Shown here piece by piece: positions 10,042 to 52,839 of a stretch of DNA of 64,000 nt. The DNA lies in contig NC_133181.1 of the NCBI RefSeq assembly GCF_049306965.1, positions 57,914,501 to 57,978,500 on the forward strand, given 5' to 3'. Below the pieces are notes generated by a model. That model did not search any database, was not told the origin of the DNA, and was given only the letters and a program-made list of their open reading frames with translations. This DNA comes from Danio rerio. Taxonomy: Eukaryota; Chordata; Actinopteri; Cypriniformes; Danionidae. A program made the position numbers and the translations under genes. The number at the start of each line of letters is the position of its first letter. Within the stretch, counting starts at the first letter, position 1.

Positions 10042-11228
10042 CAGAGTGGCCAATTATATGGATGCACCTTAATAAAATGGGAATGGTTGGTGATATTAAC
10101 GTCCTGTTTGTGGAACATTAGCATATGTGAGGGGGCAAACTTTTCAAGATAGGTGGTGACCATTTTGAAGTCGGCCATCTTAAATCCAACTTTGTTTTTT
10201 TCAATAGGAAAAGGGTCATGTGACACATCAAACTTATTGTGAATTTCACAAGAAAAACAACGGTGTGCTTGGTTTTCACATAACTTTATTCTTTAATAAG
10301 TTATTTACAAGTTTCTGATCACTTATAAAATGTGTTCAATGTGCTGCCCATTGTGTTGGATTGTCAGTGCAACCCTCTTCCCCCACTCTTCACACACTGA
10401 TAGCAACACCGCAGGAGAAATGCCAGCACAGGCTTCTAGTATCCGTAGTTTCAGGTGCTGCACATCTTGTATCTTCACGCCATAGATAACTGATAGTGGG
10501 GCCATTCTTCATCAATGGAAACCTCGAGGCCACTGGATATTTGAAATTGCTCCATGATGATGTGTTTCCTTCTTTACGCACTGAAGCTGGCACATCCCTG
10601 AGTTTTCCAGCAGAATGGTGCACCACCACATTATGCGTGTCATGAGCGAGCGTTTCTAGATGAACAGTTTCCTAAAAAAGTGGATTGGTCGTCGTGGGCC
10701 AGTTGAATGGCCCCCAAGGTCTCCCGATCTGAACCCCTTAGACTTTTATCTATGGGTTCATCTGAAGGCCATTGTGTATGTTGTGAAGATACAAGATGTG
10801 CAGCACCTGAAACTACTGATACTAGAAGCCTGTGCTGGCATTTCTCCTGCGGTGTTGCCATCAGTGTGTGAAGAGTGGAAGAAGAGGGTTGCATTGACAA
10901 TCCAACACAATGGGCAGCACATTGAACACGTTTTATAAGTGATCAGAAACTTGTAAATAACTCATGAAAGAATAAAGTTACCCTAAAACCAAGCACACCA
11001 TTGTTTTTATTGTGAAATTCCCGATAAGTTTGATGTGTCACATGACCCTCTTCCTATTGAAAAAACAAAAGTTGGATCCAAGATGGCCGACTTCAAAATG
11101 GTCACCATTGTCACCACCCATCTTGAAAAGTTTGCTCCCTCACATATGCTAATGTTCCGCAAACAGGACGTTAATATCACCAACCATTCCCATTTTATTA
11201 AGATGTATCCATATAAACGGCTTACTCT
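10042..11228. mobile_element. Fold-back mariner-type transposon remnant
   Basis: Two arms of about 455 bp (about 10042-10495 and 10767-11228) are reverse complements with scattered mismatches. They join a unique centre (10496-10766). Each arm carries the 3' part of a transposase gene plus the 3' terminal region. The plus-strand reading covers the second catalytic-Asp region and the C-terminus. The 5' half of the gene is missing and has been replaced by an inverted copy of the 3' end. TA flanks the left end. Confidence 0.8.
10590..10936 (+). pseudogene. mariner/IS630-superfamily transposase, C-terminal fragment
   Basis: From 10660 the frame reads MNSFLKKWIGRRGPVEW, then the conserved PPRSPDLNPLDFYLW block of mariner-like DDE/D transposases, and runs to a natural stop after GQHIEHVL. 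Just upstream, in another frame, there is a decayed second catalytic-Asp motif of QQDGAPPHY type (FSSRMVHHH in the shifted reading), so a frameshift separates the two. The first catalytic Asp and the DNA-binding half are absent. The mirrored arm encodes the same C-terminus on the minus strand (10323-10505). Confidence 0.75.
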
Positions 11229-11627
11229 TAATAAACTAGTCTGCATTTTAAACATTACATTGAGTGTTAAATCACCACTTTATACATAACAGTTATTACA
11301 AAAATTTTTTTATAATTTTCATCAGTTGTTCAATTTGTACATGAAAATTTTATAAGTTTATGACTGAAACCATTTTCAACGAAGCAAATTGCGCTAAACA
11401 TTTGATTTAAACTGCACACTGATAAATAAAACCAGGTCAATCTTTGATTAAAACCATGATTTGATCATTACATATTTATATACAGAAACAATAAAACTCC
11501 CTGATATTGTCAAACGTGATCTTGCTCGAATCATTGTGTACAAATCATAGATATGAAAAACAAGCAGATTTAAATAGATATCAGTACCGTAACATCATCT
11601 TCAGGACGTCAAATCTGTCTTCAGACA

Positions 11628-42907
<31,280 letters not shown>

Positions 42908-43049
42908 TGGACAGGTTTTCAAGCCAAGTAATTTGAAGAAAAAAGTTATTTATGAAGTAAAAACTAAATAAAAATGTAATAAATCGGTTAATTGATAGTT
43001 ATCTGCCAAATAAAAACGGTTAGCGATAGTTTCTAGTTTCTAAGGCAAC

Positions 43050-43150
43050 GAACCAAGTGTCAGTGAGGCGCGCTTTGCTGATGATTCGACTGTGAAAGAC
43101 AGAAAGAGCGCGGGAGATGCGGAGCCACTTCCTGTTTGAACAGAAACACC
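43050..43150 (-). promoter_or_regulatory. nfatc2: Candidate nfatc2 promoter/5' UTR zone
   Basis: This is a locally GC-rich stretch (GAGGCGCGCTTTGCTGATGA, AGAGCGCGGGAGATGCGGAG, CACTTCCTG) 150-240 bases upstream of the ATG, in an otherwise AT-rich area. ACTTCCTG is an ETS-type core. No TATA box is seen in the usual place. Confidence 0.35.
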
Positions 43151-43511
43151 CTCACCAACCAAAGTAACAGTACAGTAAACAGGTATACGATTCGTTTCTC
43201 AGAATAATATAGAAAATGGTTCCCTGAGCTGCAGACTAATACGTGATAAACGTATAAAAATCGGTTTATTTTACTATAGAGCAGGTGTGTGTAGGTTAGG
43301 CAGCTCGTAATAAAGAGATAGTTCACCCAAAAATGTATTGTAACTATTTACTCTCCTCTTCTCTATTCTGTTGAACACTGAAGTAGATATTTTGAAGAAA
43401 GATGAAAAAAATCTCTCACTATTGACATCCATAGCATCCAAACATAAATATTATGGAAATCAATACAAGTTTTTAGCATTCTTCAAAATATCTTCTTTAG
43501 TGTTTAACAGA

Positions 43512-44328
43512 GGTGGCGGCTCAGTGTTCAGCAGTCGCCTCACAGCAAGAAGGTCGCTGATTCGAGTCCCTGGGTCAGTTGTCATTTCTGTGAGGAGTTT
43601 GCATGTTCTCCCCGTGTTGGCATGGGTTTCCTCTAAGTGCTCTAGTTTCCCCCACAATCCAAAGCCATGCGCCATAGGGCAATTGAATAAGTGTGATATC
43701 TTGAATAAGCAAGATAAGCAGCTGCTTAGGGCCCCAGAAAATCTGAGGGCCCCCAAATAAATACCTATAAGTATAAATTAAAGCTATAACTTACATAAAA
43801 CATCATTTTCTGTCATATTTGGTATAACGAGTGTCTAAAAAATTAAATGTTTAATGTTTCCTACATCTGCGCAAATGTATCGCCAACCTCAAGAAGTCCA
43901 GCAGTCAATTTAGGTAAAGATTTATTTTAAAAACGAAATATTTTATATATAATTTTTGTTGTGAATTCATTTTAAGAAAACAAGTGATTTTTAAACATTT
44001 TACAAGATGCTTAACATGTTGTTATTATTATTTTGCATTAAGACTAAATGTAGAAAAGAAATGATTGAGTGATATAAGAAAAAAAATGCAAAAATAACCC
44101 AATTAAAAATAAATTAAAATAGGAAAAGTGGGCCCCATGGCTGGAATTGCTTAATTTACTCCTAATTTACTAAATCTGCCCCTGTGTGTATGGGTGTTTC
44201 CCAGTGATGGGTTGCAGCTGGAAGAATATCTGCTGTGTAAAACACATGCTGGATAAGTTGGCGGTTCATTCCGCTGTGGCGACCTCTGAGGATATGGGAC
44301 TAAGCCGAAGGAAAATGAATAAATGAAA
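43512..44328 (+). mobile_element. DANA V-SINE split by an inner insertion
   Basis: The first part (43512-43694) has the head GTGGCGGCTCAGTG and runs to GGCAATTGAATAAGTGTG. The second part (about 44184-44328) resumes at GTGTATGGGTGTTTCCCAGT and ends GGAAAATGAATAAATGAA. Confidence 0.8.
43695..44183. mobile_element. Unclassified insertion inside a DANA SINE
   Basis: It begins with AAGCAGCTGCTTAGGGCCCC near its left end and closes before TGCCCCTGTGTGTATGGG. No terminal inverted repeat or coding sequence was found. It is inferred to be an insertion because the SINE continues on both sides. Confidence 0.5.
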
Positions 44329-44384
44329 GGTGTTCATTAGTTAAGAAACTCAACGTCACTTGAGGGAGAGTAAATAGTTTTTCC

Positions 44385-44415
<31 letters not shown>

Positions 44416-44509
44416 GGGGGGGGAGAAGCAGAATAAGGAAACCTAAAGATGTTTGAAGACAGAAAAATATGACAGAATTGTAATTTTTGGGTGAACTATC
44501 CCTATATGA

Positions 44510-45040
44510 ACTATCTCAATATCTCTCAGAAAGACTCAGAAGTGATAAAACCCCTATCTTTATGCACATCTGAATAATATAAACATACATTTTAATGTGT
44601 TTCTAACTTGCATTTTAATAGAGATTTTTTTTTACAAGAATGAATGTCTGTCCTGAATTTGAAATTACAGATTTGTGATTTAGGATGTCATATAAACAGT
44701 CTTAAAATAAATATACTATCGGGAATAAATCAGTTATATGCTCTCTGTCAGAGTCTTAAAGGGCACCGGGGGTATTTTTAGACTGACAGCTGCAGTTTCT
44801 TTGTTTCTACAGTGATTCCTGCCGTTTACACCTGTCCATCCTCATGTCACCTTATATGGGTCGGTGTTCCTTAGCAACAACATTGGCGCCATCTGCTGGA
44901 CTGACCTTTGAAAGCGTCTTTTTAATCAAAATGAGTGCTTGACATTTCAAGCGGTGACTACTGCACTGCATCTAAAACACCTCCCACTGTACTGCATGAG
45001 AAAGTGTGCAATCAAAAATGCATTTTCACACTACACTGTT
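44510..45040. other. Intergenic stretch, nothing recognised
   Basis: It lies between the nested MITE and a TA array. No splice-ready exon or repeat end could be named. Confidence 0.4.
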
Positions 45041-45043
45041 ATT

Positions 45044-45046
<3 letters not shown>

Positions 45047-45128
<82 letters not shown>
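45047..45128. repeat. (TA)n microsatellite
   Basis: An uninterrupted TA run of about 82 bases. Confidence 0.97.
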
Positions 45129-45133
<5 letters not shown>

Positions 45134-45415
45134 AATTCTCAAATCTGATTGGCTGATAGCCGTGCGATATTCTGCAATATCAGAACTCCTGCAGCCTTAC
45201 CCTTTGTGTATTACTCCGCCCACATACAGCCAGCAAAAAGCAGACACTACAGATCTGAAGTTTAAAAGATGCTTGCTCAACTGTTTAACTGTCAGCTTAT
45301 GATTTGTATCCAGAAGAAAGTAGTTCCTCATACAAAAGGTTTTTTGAGACTCTCCATGTTTGATTTAGTTTTTATATACACAATTATGCCGTCAAACTGT
45401 TGTATAAACGCAATA

Positions 45416-45528
45416 TCACACTCGTAGCAGTGCGATATGGCTGTATATCGGCACTGGTGGGGGCACTTAGGCACCAAGGCCTCCCACCAGTGCCGATATA
45501 CAGCCATATCGCACTGCTACGAGTGTGA
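45416..45528. repeat. Perfect inverted repeat, 46-bp arms, 21-base loop
   Basis: Positions 45416-45461 are an exact reverse complement of 45483-45528. The loop is 45462-45482. The arms contain GCGATATGGCTGTATATCGG. Just left (45128-45200) is CTGATTGGCTGATAGCCGTG with GCGATATTCTGCAATATC, suggesting this is part of a larger teleost inverted-repeat element. A (CA)60 array starts 60 bases to the right. Confidence 0.92.
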
Positions 45529-45575
45529 CATTGCTCATATATATACAGTATATATGTGCCTTGGTTTACTCCGAT

Positions 45576-45717
<142 letters not shown>

Positions 45718-45852
45718 ATAGGAAGATTTTTTTCAGAAACTTTATCACCATCTGAATGAATGGACAGTTATTGCTATTTTTTTTAATTATTTTATTCTAT
45801 TTTAATTTCCTTTTTGTTAATCATATTAGTCTGCATTGTTTATATATACTAA

Positions 45853-46501
45853 CAGGCCATTTTATTAGGTACACCTATCCAATTGCTTGCTAACGCAAAT
45901 CTCTAACCAGCCAATCTCATGGCAGCAACTCAATGCATTTAGGCATGCAGACATGGTCGAGATGATCTGCTGCAGTTCAAACTGAGCATCAGAATGGGGA
46001 AGAAAGGTGATTCAAGTGACTTTGAACGTGGCATGGTTGTTGGTGCCAGATGGGCTGATCTGAGTATTTCAGAAACTGCTGATCTACTGGGATTTTCATG
46101 CACAACCATCTCTAGGGTTTACAGAGAATGGTATGAAAAAGAGGAAATATCCAGTGAGCGGCGGTTCTGTGGGTGCAAATGCCTTGTTGATGCCAGAGGT
46201 CAGAGGAGAATGGTTTCTTGAACATGACAATGAGTTCACTGTACTCAAATGGCATCCACAGTCACCAGATCTCAATTCAATAGAGCACCTTTGGGATGTG
46301 GTGGAACAAGAGATTCGCATCATGGATGTGCAGCCGACAAATCTGCAGCAACTGCGTGATGCTATCATGCCAATATGGAGCAAAATCTCTGAGGAATATT
46401 TCCAGTAGCTTGTTGAATCTAACCACGAAGGATTAAAGCAGTTCTGAAGGCAAAAAGGGCTCCAACCCAGTGCTATTAAGGTGTACCTAATGAAGTGGCT
46501 G
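45853..46501 (+). mobile_element. Tc1-like transposon, internally deleted
   Basis: The ends CAGGCCATTTTATTAGGTAC and, in reverse, CAGCCACTTCATTAGGTACA are inverted and share ATTAGGTACACCT. At 649 bases it is well under half of a full-length Tc1-like element of about 1.6 kb. Confidence 0.88.
45994..46408 (+). pseudogene. Tc1-like transposase, N- and C-terminal parts joined by a deletion
   Basis: The first frame (45994-46221) gives MGKKGDSSDFERGMVVGARW with the paired-like helix-turn-helix LSISETADLLGFS and TTISRVYREW. The second frame (through 46408) gives FLEHDNEFTVLKWHPQSPDL with NSIEHLWDVV, the last catalytic region of the DD34E family, and stops after SEEYFQ. The central part with the first two Asp residues is deleted near 46210-46225, and the frames are out of register. 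Inactive. Confidence 0.85.
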
Positions 46502-46509
46502 GTGGTTGT

Positions 46510-46598
46510 ATGTTTTATATAATGTCTACTTTTTTATTGTTTATGTAATGCTTTGGAAACACTTCAGAAGTCATATCAATAAAGCTCTTTTTAATTTT

Positions 46599-46631
<33 letters not shown>

Positions 46632-46970
46632 TATATACTTGGAGAGAAGACATGGTAGTCAAATTATAATGTAATAACTGGTTTAATTATATTTTCTTTA
46701 TCATTTATGTTGCCTTATTTGTCATTATCTACACTCTTTATAACTGTAATTATTACAATCAATATTTAAGTTTTTGTCACTTTATCTGTCATATATTTCT
46801 CATTTACAGTATTTTACTCTGATGACATAATTATATTTCATATTTTACGCATAGGTAAAATGCAATACTATAAAACAATGTCATAATGCAACTCGAATTG
46901 ATGTTCCAATTGACCTGAGAGTAGAGTTTGGTGGAAAACTGATTTAAATGTATTATTTAAGGAAAGGGGG
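46510..46970. other. Intergenic stretch with (GA)n
   Basis: It contains a GA run (46603-46630). Otherwise AT-rich and unrecognised. Confidence 0.4.
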
Positions 46971-46973
46971 CAG

Positions 46974-47320
46974 CACGTTCTGTGTGGAGTTTGCATGTTC
47001 TCCTCGTAACTGGCAGATAGCTGGTTTAGGTGTGTTTGATTAGGGTTGGAGCTAAACTCTTAAGGACTCCGGCCCTCCACGACCGAGTTTAGACACCCCT
47101 GGGTAATGCAGGCCAATCACTATTCATTCATTCTCTTTCCGGATTAGTCCTTTTATTAAAATGGGGTCATCACAGTGGAATGAACCGCCAACTTATCCAG
47201 CATATGTTTTACACAGCGAATGCCCTTCCAGCTGCAACCCATTGCATGTGTTTAGACTTGTGGGGGAAACCGGAGTACCCGGCAGAAACCCACGAGAAGC
47301 ATGCCAGCCAATCAAAAGAC
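46974..47320. mobile_element. Mosaic of DANA fragments and a hAT-like MITE end
   Basis: A short plus-strand DANA piece (46974-47008, TGTGTGGAGTTTGCATG) is followed by the right half of the hAT-like MITE (about 47025-47101, ending TTTAGACACCCCTG). A minus-strand DANA 3' part follows (47123-47300). Confidence 0.7.
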
Positions 47321-47699
47321 ATAAGCCGAGGATGTCCTCTAAACAGTACAACAGGACTTGACAGAGTAGCTCAAAAAATTCAAAGAAAATTAATGAAAAC
47401 GCAATGTCCACTACAGAGGAAACAAGTCTATGGGCGGGGTCTCAGCAGGATATTGTTTTTCCTCTGTCATATTTCACAGTCTCCTTTGCTGTCTCACTTT
47501 AAGTAGGCTATAAATTTAAAATGTTCAATAAATAAAGAATAAAAAATAGTATAGCATGGTATTTAAAAAATACGCATCATTTTTTTTTTCGTCAGTGGAT
47601 TAAGATAAATTGCAATTTTATAATAACATATGCATTTGAAAAGCAATTGAACCACTCTTACAAAAATTAACCATCTGTTTTAATAGTAAAGTTGTAGCA

Positions 47700-48056
47700 G
47701 GGCAACACAGTGGCTAGCATTGTCACCTCACAGCAAGAAGGTTGCTGGTTTGAGCCCCGGTTGGGTCAGTTGCCATTTCTGTGTGGAGTTTGCATGTTCT
47801 CCTCATGTTGGCGTGGGTTTCCTCTGGGTGCTCCGGTTACCCCTACAGTCCAAACACATGCGCTATAGGTGAATTGATTAAGCTAAATTAGCCATAGTGT
47901 ATGTGTATGAACGTTAGAGTGTATGGGTGTTGCCCAGTGCTGAGTTGCGGCTGGAAGGGCATTCACTACTTAACACATATGCTGGATAAGTTGGCGGTTC
48001 ATTCCACTGTGACGACCCCTGATTAACAGGCTGAAAAGAAAATGAATTAATGAATA
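47700..48056 (+). mobile_element. DANA V-SINE, full length
   Basis: Head GGCAACACAGTGGCTAGCAT, B box GGTTTGAGCCCC, tail GAAAATGAATTAATGAA. Possible short target duplication TTGTAG on both sides (47692-47697 and 48060-48065). Confidence 0.88.
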
Positions 48057-48289
48057 AAATTGTAGAAACGAACTTGTTTTGGCAGATAACATCCATTTGT
48101 ACCAGTTTTTCTACAAAACCATAATAAACAAACTAGGGTAGCGTCTACCACACAAATTAACCATGGTTTTGCGACACCAACCATAGTTTTACCATGGTAA
48201 ATGTTGTAAAACTATGGTTATACAAATGAAAAGCACCAATAAACTGCAGTTTTACGATCAAAACCCTGGGGTAATTTTCATAAAGGCGT

Positions 48290-48685
48290 CGTTAATTTTA
48301 AACTGTCCGTCACAGTAGTTGTTCACATGCGTCTGGTAAGAGCTAGCTAGTTATTTAGCAAGCTAGTTAGTCAGTAAATCACTCAGATAGTTAGCTTGCT
48401 AGTTAGTTAGCTAGTTAGTTGAGTGGACACCGGTCGGAGCTCGCGCTGGCTCCTGTTGCCACAGCAACCACTGAGGAGAAATCAGTGCAGCTTCAGATGC
48501 TGTAGCATTACCGCAATGAGGGGGATGTAGCAGTTGTGGTCGGACAGATGGGACCTCAAGATTGACTGTGACTCACCACAAAGCGACGAGAAAAGCAAAA
48601 TGTGTCCGTAATAGACGATTGTTTCATTGGACTGGAGGGTCGAAGCTGGACGCGACCGTTTTCGAGCCACATTCAAGACCTCAGG
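48290..48685 (+). other. Candidate noncoding first exon of a plus-strand gene
   Basis: A CpG-containing, non-repetitive stretch ends at TCAGG followed by GTGAGTGT (donor GT 48686-48687), a strong splice site. It is preceded by CGGTCGGAGCTCGCGCTGGC. No open frame with a clear start reaches the donor, so it would be 5' UTR. It could pair with the acceptor at 63891-63894. Identity is unknown. In human, MANBAL is next to SRC, which has noncoding 5' exons, but nothing here identifies src. Confidence 0.35.
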
Positions 48686-48689
48686 GTGA

Positions 48690-49105
48690 GTGTCACTGGC
48701 GAAAACTGCGGATTAGCATGATGTATAACGAGAGTTTGGCCATTCAATTATTAATTTGCATCAAATGTTGATGTGTGTTTGAACATCTGATGAACGTCTA
48801 CGGCAACGCGACTTTTTCTCTCCTTCCAAAGGCGAATATATGCGTGTCAGATTTGTTTTAATAATTAATTACATTTATCCGAGCCGTCATTTAAATATTA
48901 AAACGACGTATGAGTTAGGAAAGCGACAGCTAGATCTAAAATCCTCAATGACAAACCATTGTACGGTTCGGCGACAGATTGGCAGTCGATAGAAATGTGA
49001 TTTCTTTTACATTACTTGTGTTTTCTTCCACACAAGAGTCATTTTGTAGTGTTAGCAGGCTGTATCTGTAGTTATTGTGATATTGCTGGTTTAAAATTTA
49101 CCTGA
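48690..49105. other. Sequence downstream of the candidate first exon
   Basis: No repeats and no coding signal recognised. Relatively GC-balanced until the TA array. Confidence 0.4.

Positions 49106-49108
<3 letters not shown>

Positions 49109-49179
<71 letters not shown>
49109..49179. repeat. (TA)n microsatellite
   Basis: A pure TA run of about 70 bases. Confidence 0.97.
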
Positions 49180-49181
<2 letters not shown>

Positions 49182-50285
49182 GTTGGACCAGCAATGAACA
49201 TCAAAAATAGAAGACATATTTTTAAATGCTCCCAAGATAGCTAATTAAACAGTTTGATTAGTGATATGATTAGTTGTGTAGTAATCTATAAGCTTATTAT
49301 ATATTATTCATGTAAACCATTGGCTATGAATATGAAAAATGCATTGCAGAAATGTCTTAGGCTTGATATTTTAACTTACAGACAATAAAATGGGAAATGC
49401 CATTCCCAAAGGTGTGTAAAATTGATGTTATTAGCTATATGCTATATCTTTGACTGAACTATATGCACAAATAAGTAGATTATAGAGTTAATTATTGTGC
49501 ACATGATATCTAGCTGTTTCAGACTCCTCAGAAATGGACTCAGAATAGTCATTGAGGCAACTAGAGAGAGAGAGAGAGTGAGTCTTAGCATGTTATATAA
49601 TGTCTTGTGTGGAGGATGAATTGTAATTACCTCACTGACAAAGCCTCTCGAATGCCATCATTAATACAGTCTGCCATTCTGAAGAGATGCAAGACACATA
49701 TTATTAAAAAGCATAATATATACTTAAGAGCAACAGAATTTTCCAATTCTTTCACAGAAAACGTAAGAGTTTTCAAAGGAACAAAGATTAAGTTGTTTGC
49801 GCCTCAACACTGATTACACCTATTTATTTATGGCGACAGCGTTCAGTCCTGGCAGTGTTCCCAATTGCAAAATGGCATGTCTTGGCAAAACAGTCACTCG
49901 AGGACAAGCTGGTCATTTAGGACATTTAGTTGAAGTATTTCAGTGGCTGACATTATAAAATATCTCCCTTTAAATTGCGGATGTGCCCCTTCCTGCAGGG
50001 TCAGCTTAAACTAGGCCATGTCTGGTTATACCTGTGTGAGTTGGACTGCTTTAAACCTGCGCTCGAGTGAATAGGATGGCTAACTCCCATGTGAAGTCAC
50101 CACTGAGCTGTCACACTAAATCAGGAACAACTACACTAAAACTGCATTTTTTTTAACTGTATGCACAGAAGTGAAACAAAATAAGGCCCTGCTCCAAAAT
50201 ATAGTGAGCTTTAAAAGCAAAAATGGGGATAGTTCACACAAAAAGAACATTTCTTCACCATTTCTTCACACTTAAGTGGTTTTAC
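49180..50285. other. Candidate intron, nothing recognised
   Basis: No element termini or protein-like frame were seen in this 1.1 kb. A short GA run is at 49562-49579. Confidence 0.4.
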
Positions 50286-50655
50286 ACTGCAAAAACGCTT
50301 TTCTCACTTAGAATTTTTCTCTTGTTTCTAGTTCAAACATCTAAAAAAATTTAAATCAAGAAGCATTTTTTAGACAAGCAAAATAGTCTTATTTTAAGAA
50401 ATAATATGCCAAAATGAAGCAGGTTTTTCTTTAAAACAAGCTAAATAATCTGCAAATGGGATAATAAATCTAGTTTTTTCTTTTGACAAGATTATGTTGC
50501 TTGTTTTATTGATAAACTTGCCTAATTTTAGAATATTATTTCTTAAAACGAGGCAATATGTTTTGCTTGTCTAAAAAACACTACTTGATTTAAGATATTT
50601 TTGGATAATTGAGCTAGAAACGACAAAAATATCGAAGCAAAAATATATAGCTTAA
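50284..50655. mobile_element. MITE with TACACTGCAAAAA-type end
   Basis: It starts TTACACTGCAAAAACGCTTT. Inner blocks TCTTGTTTCTAGTTCAAACA and, inverted, GAGCTAGAAACGACAAAAAT show it is a long inverted-repeat element. The right terminus is not intact. Relatives lie at 54004-54285, 55674-56949 and probably about 15330-15580. Confidence 0.6.
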
Positions 50656-50667
50656 AGTGGCTAAAAA

Positions 50668-50757
50668 TGTCCTTGCTCTGTTCATTTGGAAATTATATTT
50701 AAAAAAAGAAAAAAAACATTCAAAGGGGAGCTAATAATTCTGACTTAAACTGTATAT
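50668..50757. mobile_element. Terminal fragment of the Tc1/mariner-like element
   Basis: TCCTTGCTCTGTTCATTTGG to CTAATAATTCTGACTTAAAC with TGTATAT. Only one end is present. Confidence 0.7.
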
Positions 50758-50759
50758 AG

Positions 50760-52055
50760 AAAAACTGCCAATCCGTATGGGCTCTTACTTACTTGCCATA
50801 GTTAAATTCCATAACATGCCAGTTACATCTAATACCAACTTCAAGTGTTAGCACATACGTAATTTTTTTTTGCACTTTTTTTAGTTCTTAGTTATTGCCT
50901 TGATAATAGAAAATATGAGCTAGGCATTGTGTATGACAGTTGCCAAAGTGAGATATAAGCTATACGGTAGGAGACATATCTTGTATGTACGTATAGAGCT
51001 TATATGTGGATATGAAGAAGCAATACAGGAGACCTTTATGGCCTGTATATGCACCTCAATTTTGCCTATATGTGCCATACGCATACATGCAGCGTATATA
51101 TTATCATATATGTGCATGTATACTGCAAATAGGTTTCATGTATGCGCATATAGGTTTTTTCCATGTGGGAATTCTAGAATTCCTGGTTAAAAAGTACATT
51201 TTAGAGGTTTTTTTAAGAAAATAACAATGTTTTGCTTTGTAAGAACCGTTTAAATTTCTTTGGGGTCATTTAAAGCTGCATTTAAAAAGCAATTTAAACC
51301 AACGAGCACCACTGAAGTGTACTATTTGGCGAAAAATCTAATCATTTGGAATGAAAAACAAAATGAATAATTCTCCAAAATTGTTTGTGACTCTACAAGT
51401 TAATTTACAGCATCATTTGTTATTGGTTTTCTCTTCTGACATGCTAATCAAATCTGAAAATGTATCTTTAATATCTTCATAAACAGTTTATCTTCATCAA
51501 TCAGCTGATACTTGCTGGACAGTCTGATATCCTTCTGTTCAGATGTCAAGACAAAGACATTGAGTGCTGATGGCTGTGCTCGGTGTGTGATCAGTTCAGT
51601 GTCTGTTGTGTCAGTTTCTGTCTTGCAGAAATTAAATTACTGGGCAAAATGAATTAATAGGAGATTTATTTACCTGTATAGGACATTCAATTACTTTAGC
51701 TTTGCACAGAAATCAATTGTAGGTGCATTTCTATGCCTCGCTGCTGTCAAGATATTGAACTCAGTTCCAAAATTAAGATTAGATTAGATTTAGATTACTT
51801 TTACAAGCCTGGGAGGACGATAAGGATTGGCTAATATGACCAGTACAGTGCTTAGGTAGAAGCAGCCAAAAGTAAAAACAGTTTTTTAATGCTAGATTTG
51901 GAAAGGATAGAAAGTAACACAATAAAATAGTGAAAATTAACTTGACCTTTAGCTACCAATTCCCAGTCAAAAACCTTTAAATGTGTGCAGTGGGGATTCA
52001 GGAGGTTTTCTAAATAATCAAAGTCAAATCCTGCATGTTTTACTGATTGAATATC
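50760..52055. other. Candidate intron, nothing recognised
   Basis: AT-rich. The TATATGTGCAT-type words around 50990-51150 are irregular and below microsatellite quality. No genes. Confidence 0.4.
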
Positions 52056-52057
52056 TT

Positions 52058-52560
52058 GTTATGGGCAGCACCATCACCTCACAGCAAGAAGCTCGCTGGT
52101 TCAAGTCCCGGCTGGGCCAGTTGGCATTTCTGTGTGGAGTTTGCATGTTCTCCCCATGTTGATGTAGGTCAGGGGTGTCCAAACAGTCCTGGAGGGGCGG
52201 TGTCCTGGATAGTTTATCTCCAACTTGCTTCAACATACCTGCCAGGAAGTTTCTAGTTTGAAACTTCTAGTCTAGCTTGATTATCTGGTTCAGGTGTGTT
52301 TGATTAGGGTTAGAGCTAAACTCTCCTGGACACCGGCCCTCCAGGAGCGACTTGGACACCCCTGGCATAGGTGAATTGAATGAATAAACTAAATTGGCTG
52401 TAGCGTATGAGTGTGTGAATGAGAGTGTATTGGTGTTTCCTAGTACTGGGTTGCGGCTGGAAGGGCATCCGCTGTGTAAAACATATGCTGGATAAGTTGG
52501 TGGTTCATTCCGCTGTGGTGACCTCTGAAATAGGGACTAAGTTGAAGAAAAATGAAAGAA
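52058..52560 (+). mobile_element. DANA V-SINE interrupted by a hAT-like MITE
   Basis: The SINE runs 52058-52169 and 52365-52560. The part normally between GCGTGGG and the AGGTGAATTGAATGAA block is missing at the junction. Confidence 0.82.
52170..52364. mobile_element. hAT-like MITE, complete (family of the manbal 3' UTR copies)
   Basis: The ends CAGGGGTGTCCAAACAGTCC and, in reverse, CAGGGGTGTCCAAGTCGCTC are intact inverted repeats over 195 bases. No clear target duplication remains, probably because the host SINE is deleted at the junction. Confidence 0.75.
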
Positions 52561-52839
52561 TATCTTGTTATACTTAAAATAAAATCACAGAAATGCAATA
52601 GTTTGTAGATGCTGTTTATGTAACCATGTAAAGCAGTAACCACTTCTTGCAAATTGGAGGACAATATTTTAAATACAGTTCAAAAAATGGATTATTATAG
52701 TTGGAAGTTAATCATTTGGATATACTATTTGAAAGTAATATTTTAAGTTCAATTTCAGTGTTATATTCATGCCTTATATGTTGAAAATGTAACATTTCTT
52801 GCCTCATCACATTCCAATTAGTAATTTTTAAAAAAGTTC

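Larger units (their letters stand above)
43311..44505. mobile_element. Angel-like MITE containing nested insertions
   Basis: The outer ends are TAAAGAGATAGTTCACCCAA (left) and TTTTTGGGTGAACTATCCCT (right). Inside lies a DANA SINE (about 43512-44328), itself split by about 490 bases of another sequence. A G-run (44394-44413) lies between the SINE and the right end. Confidence 0.75.
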
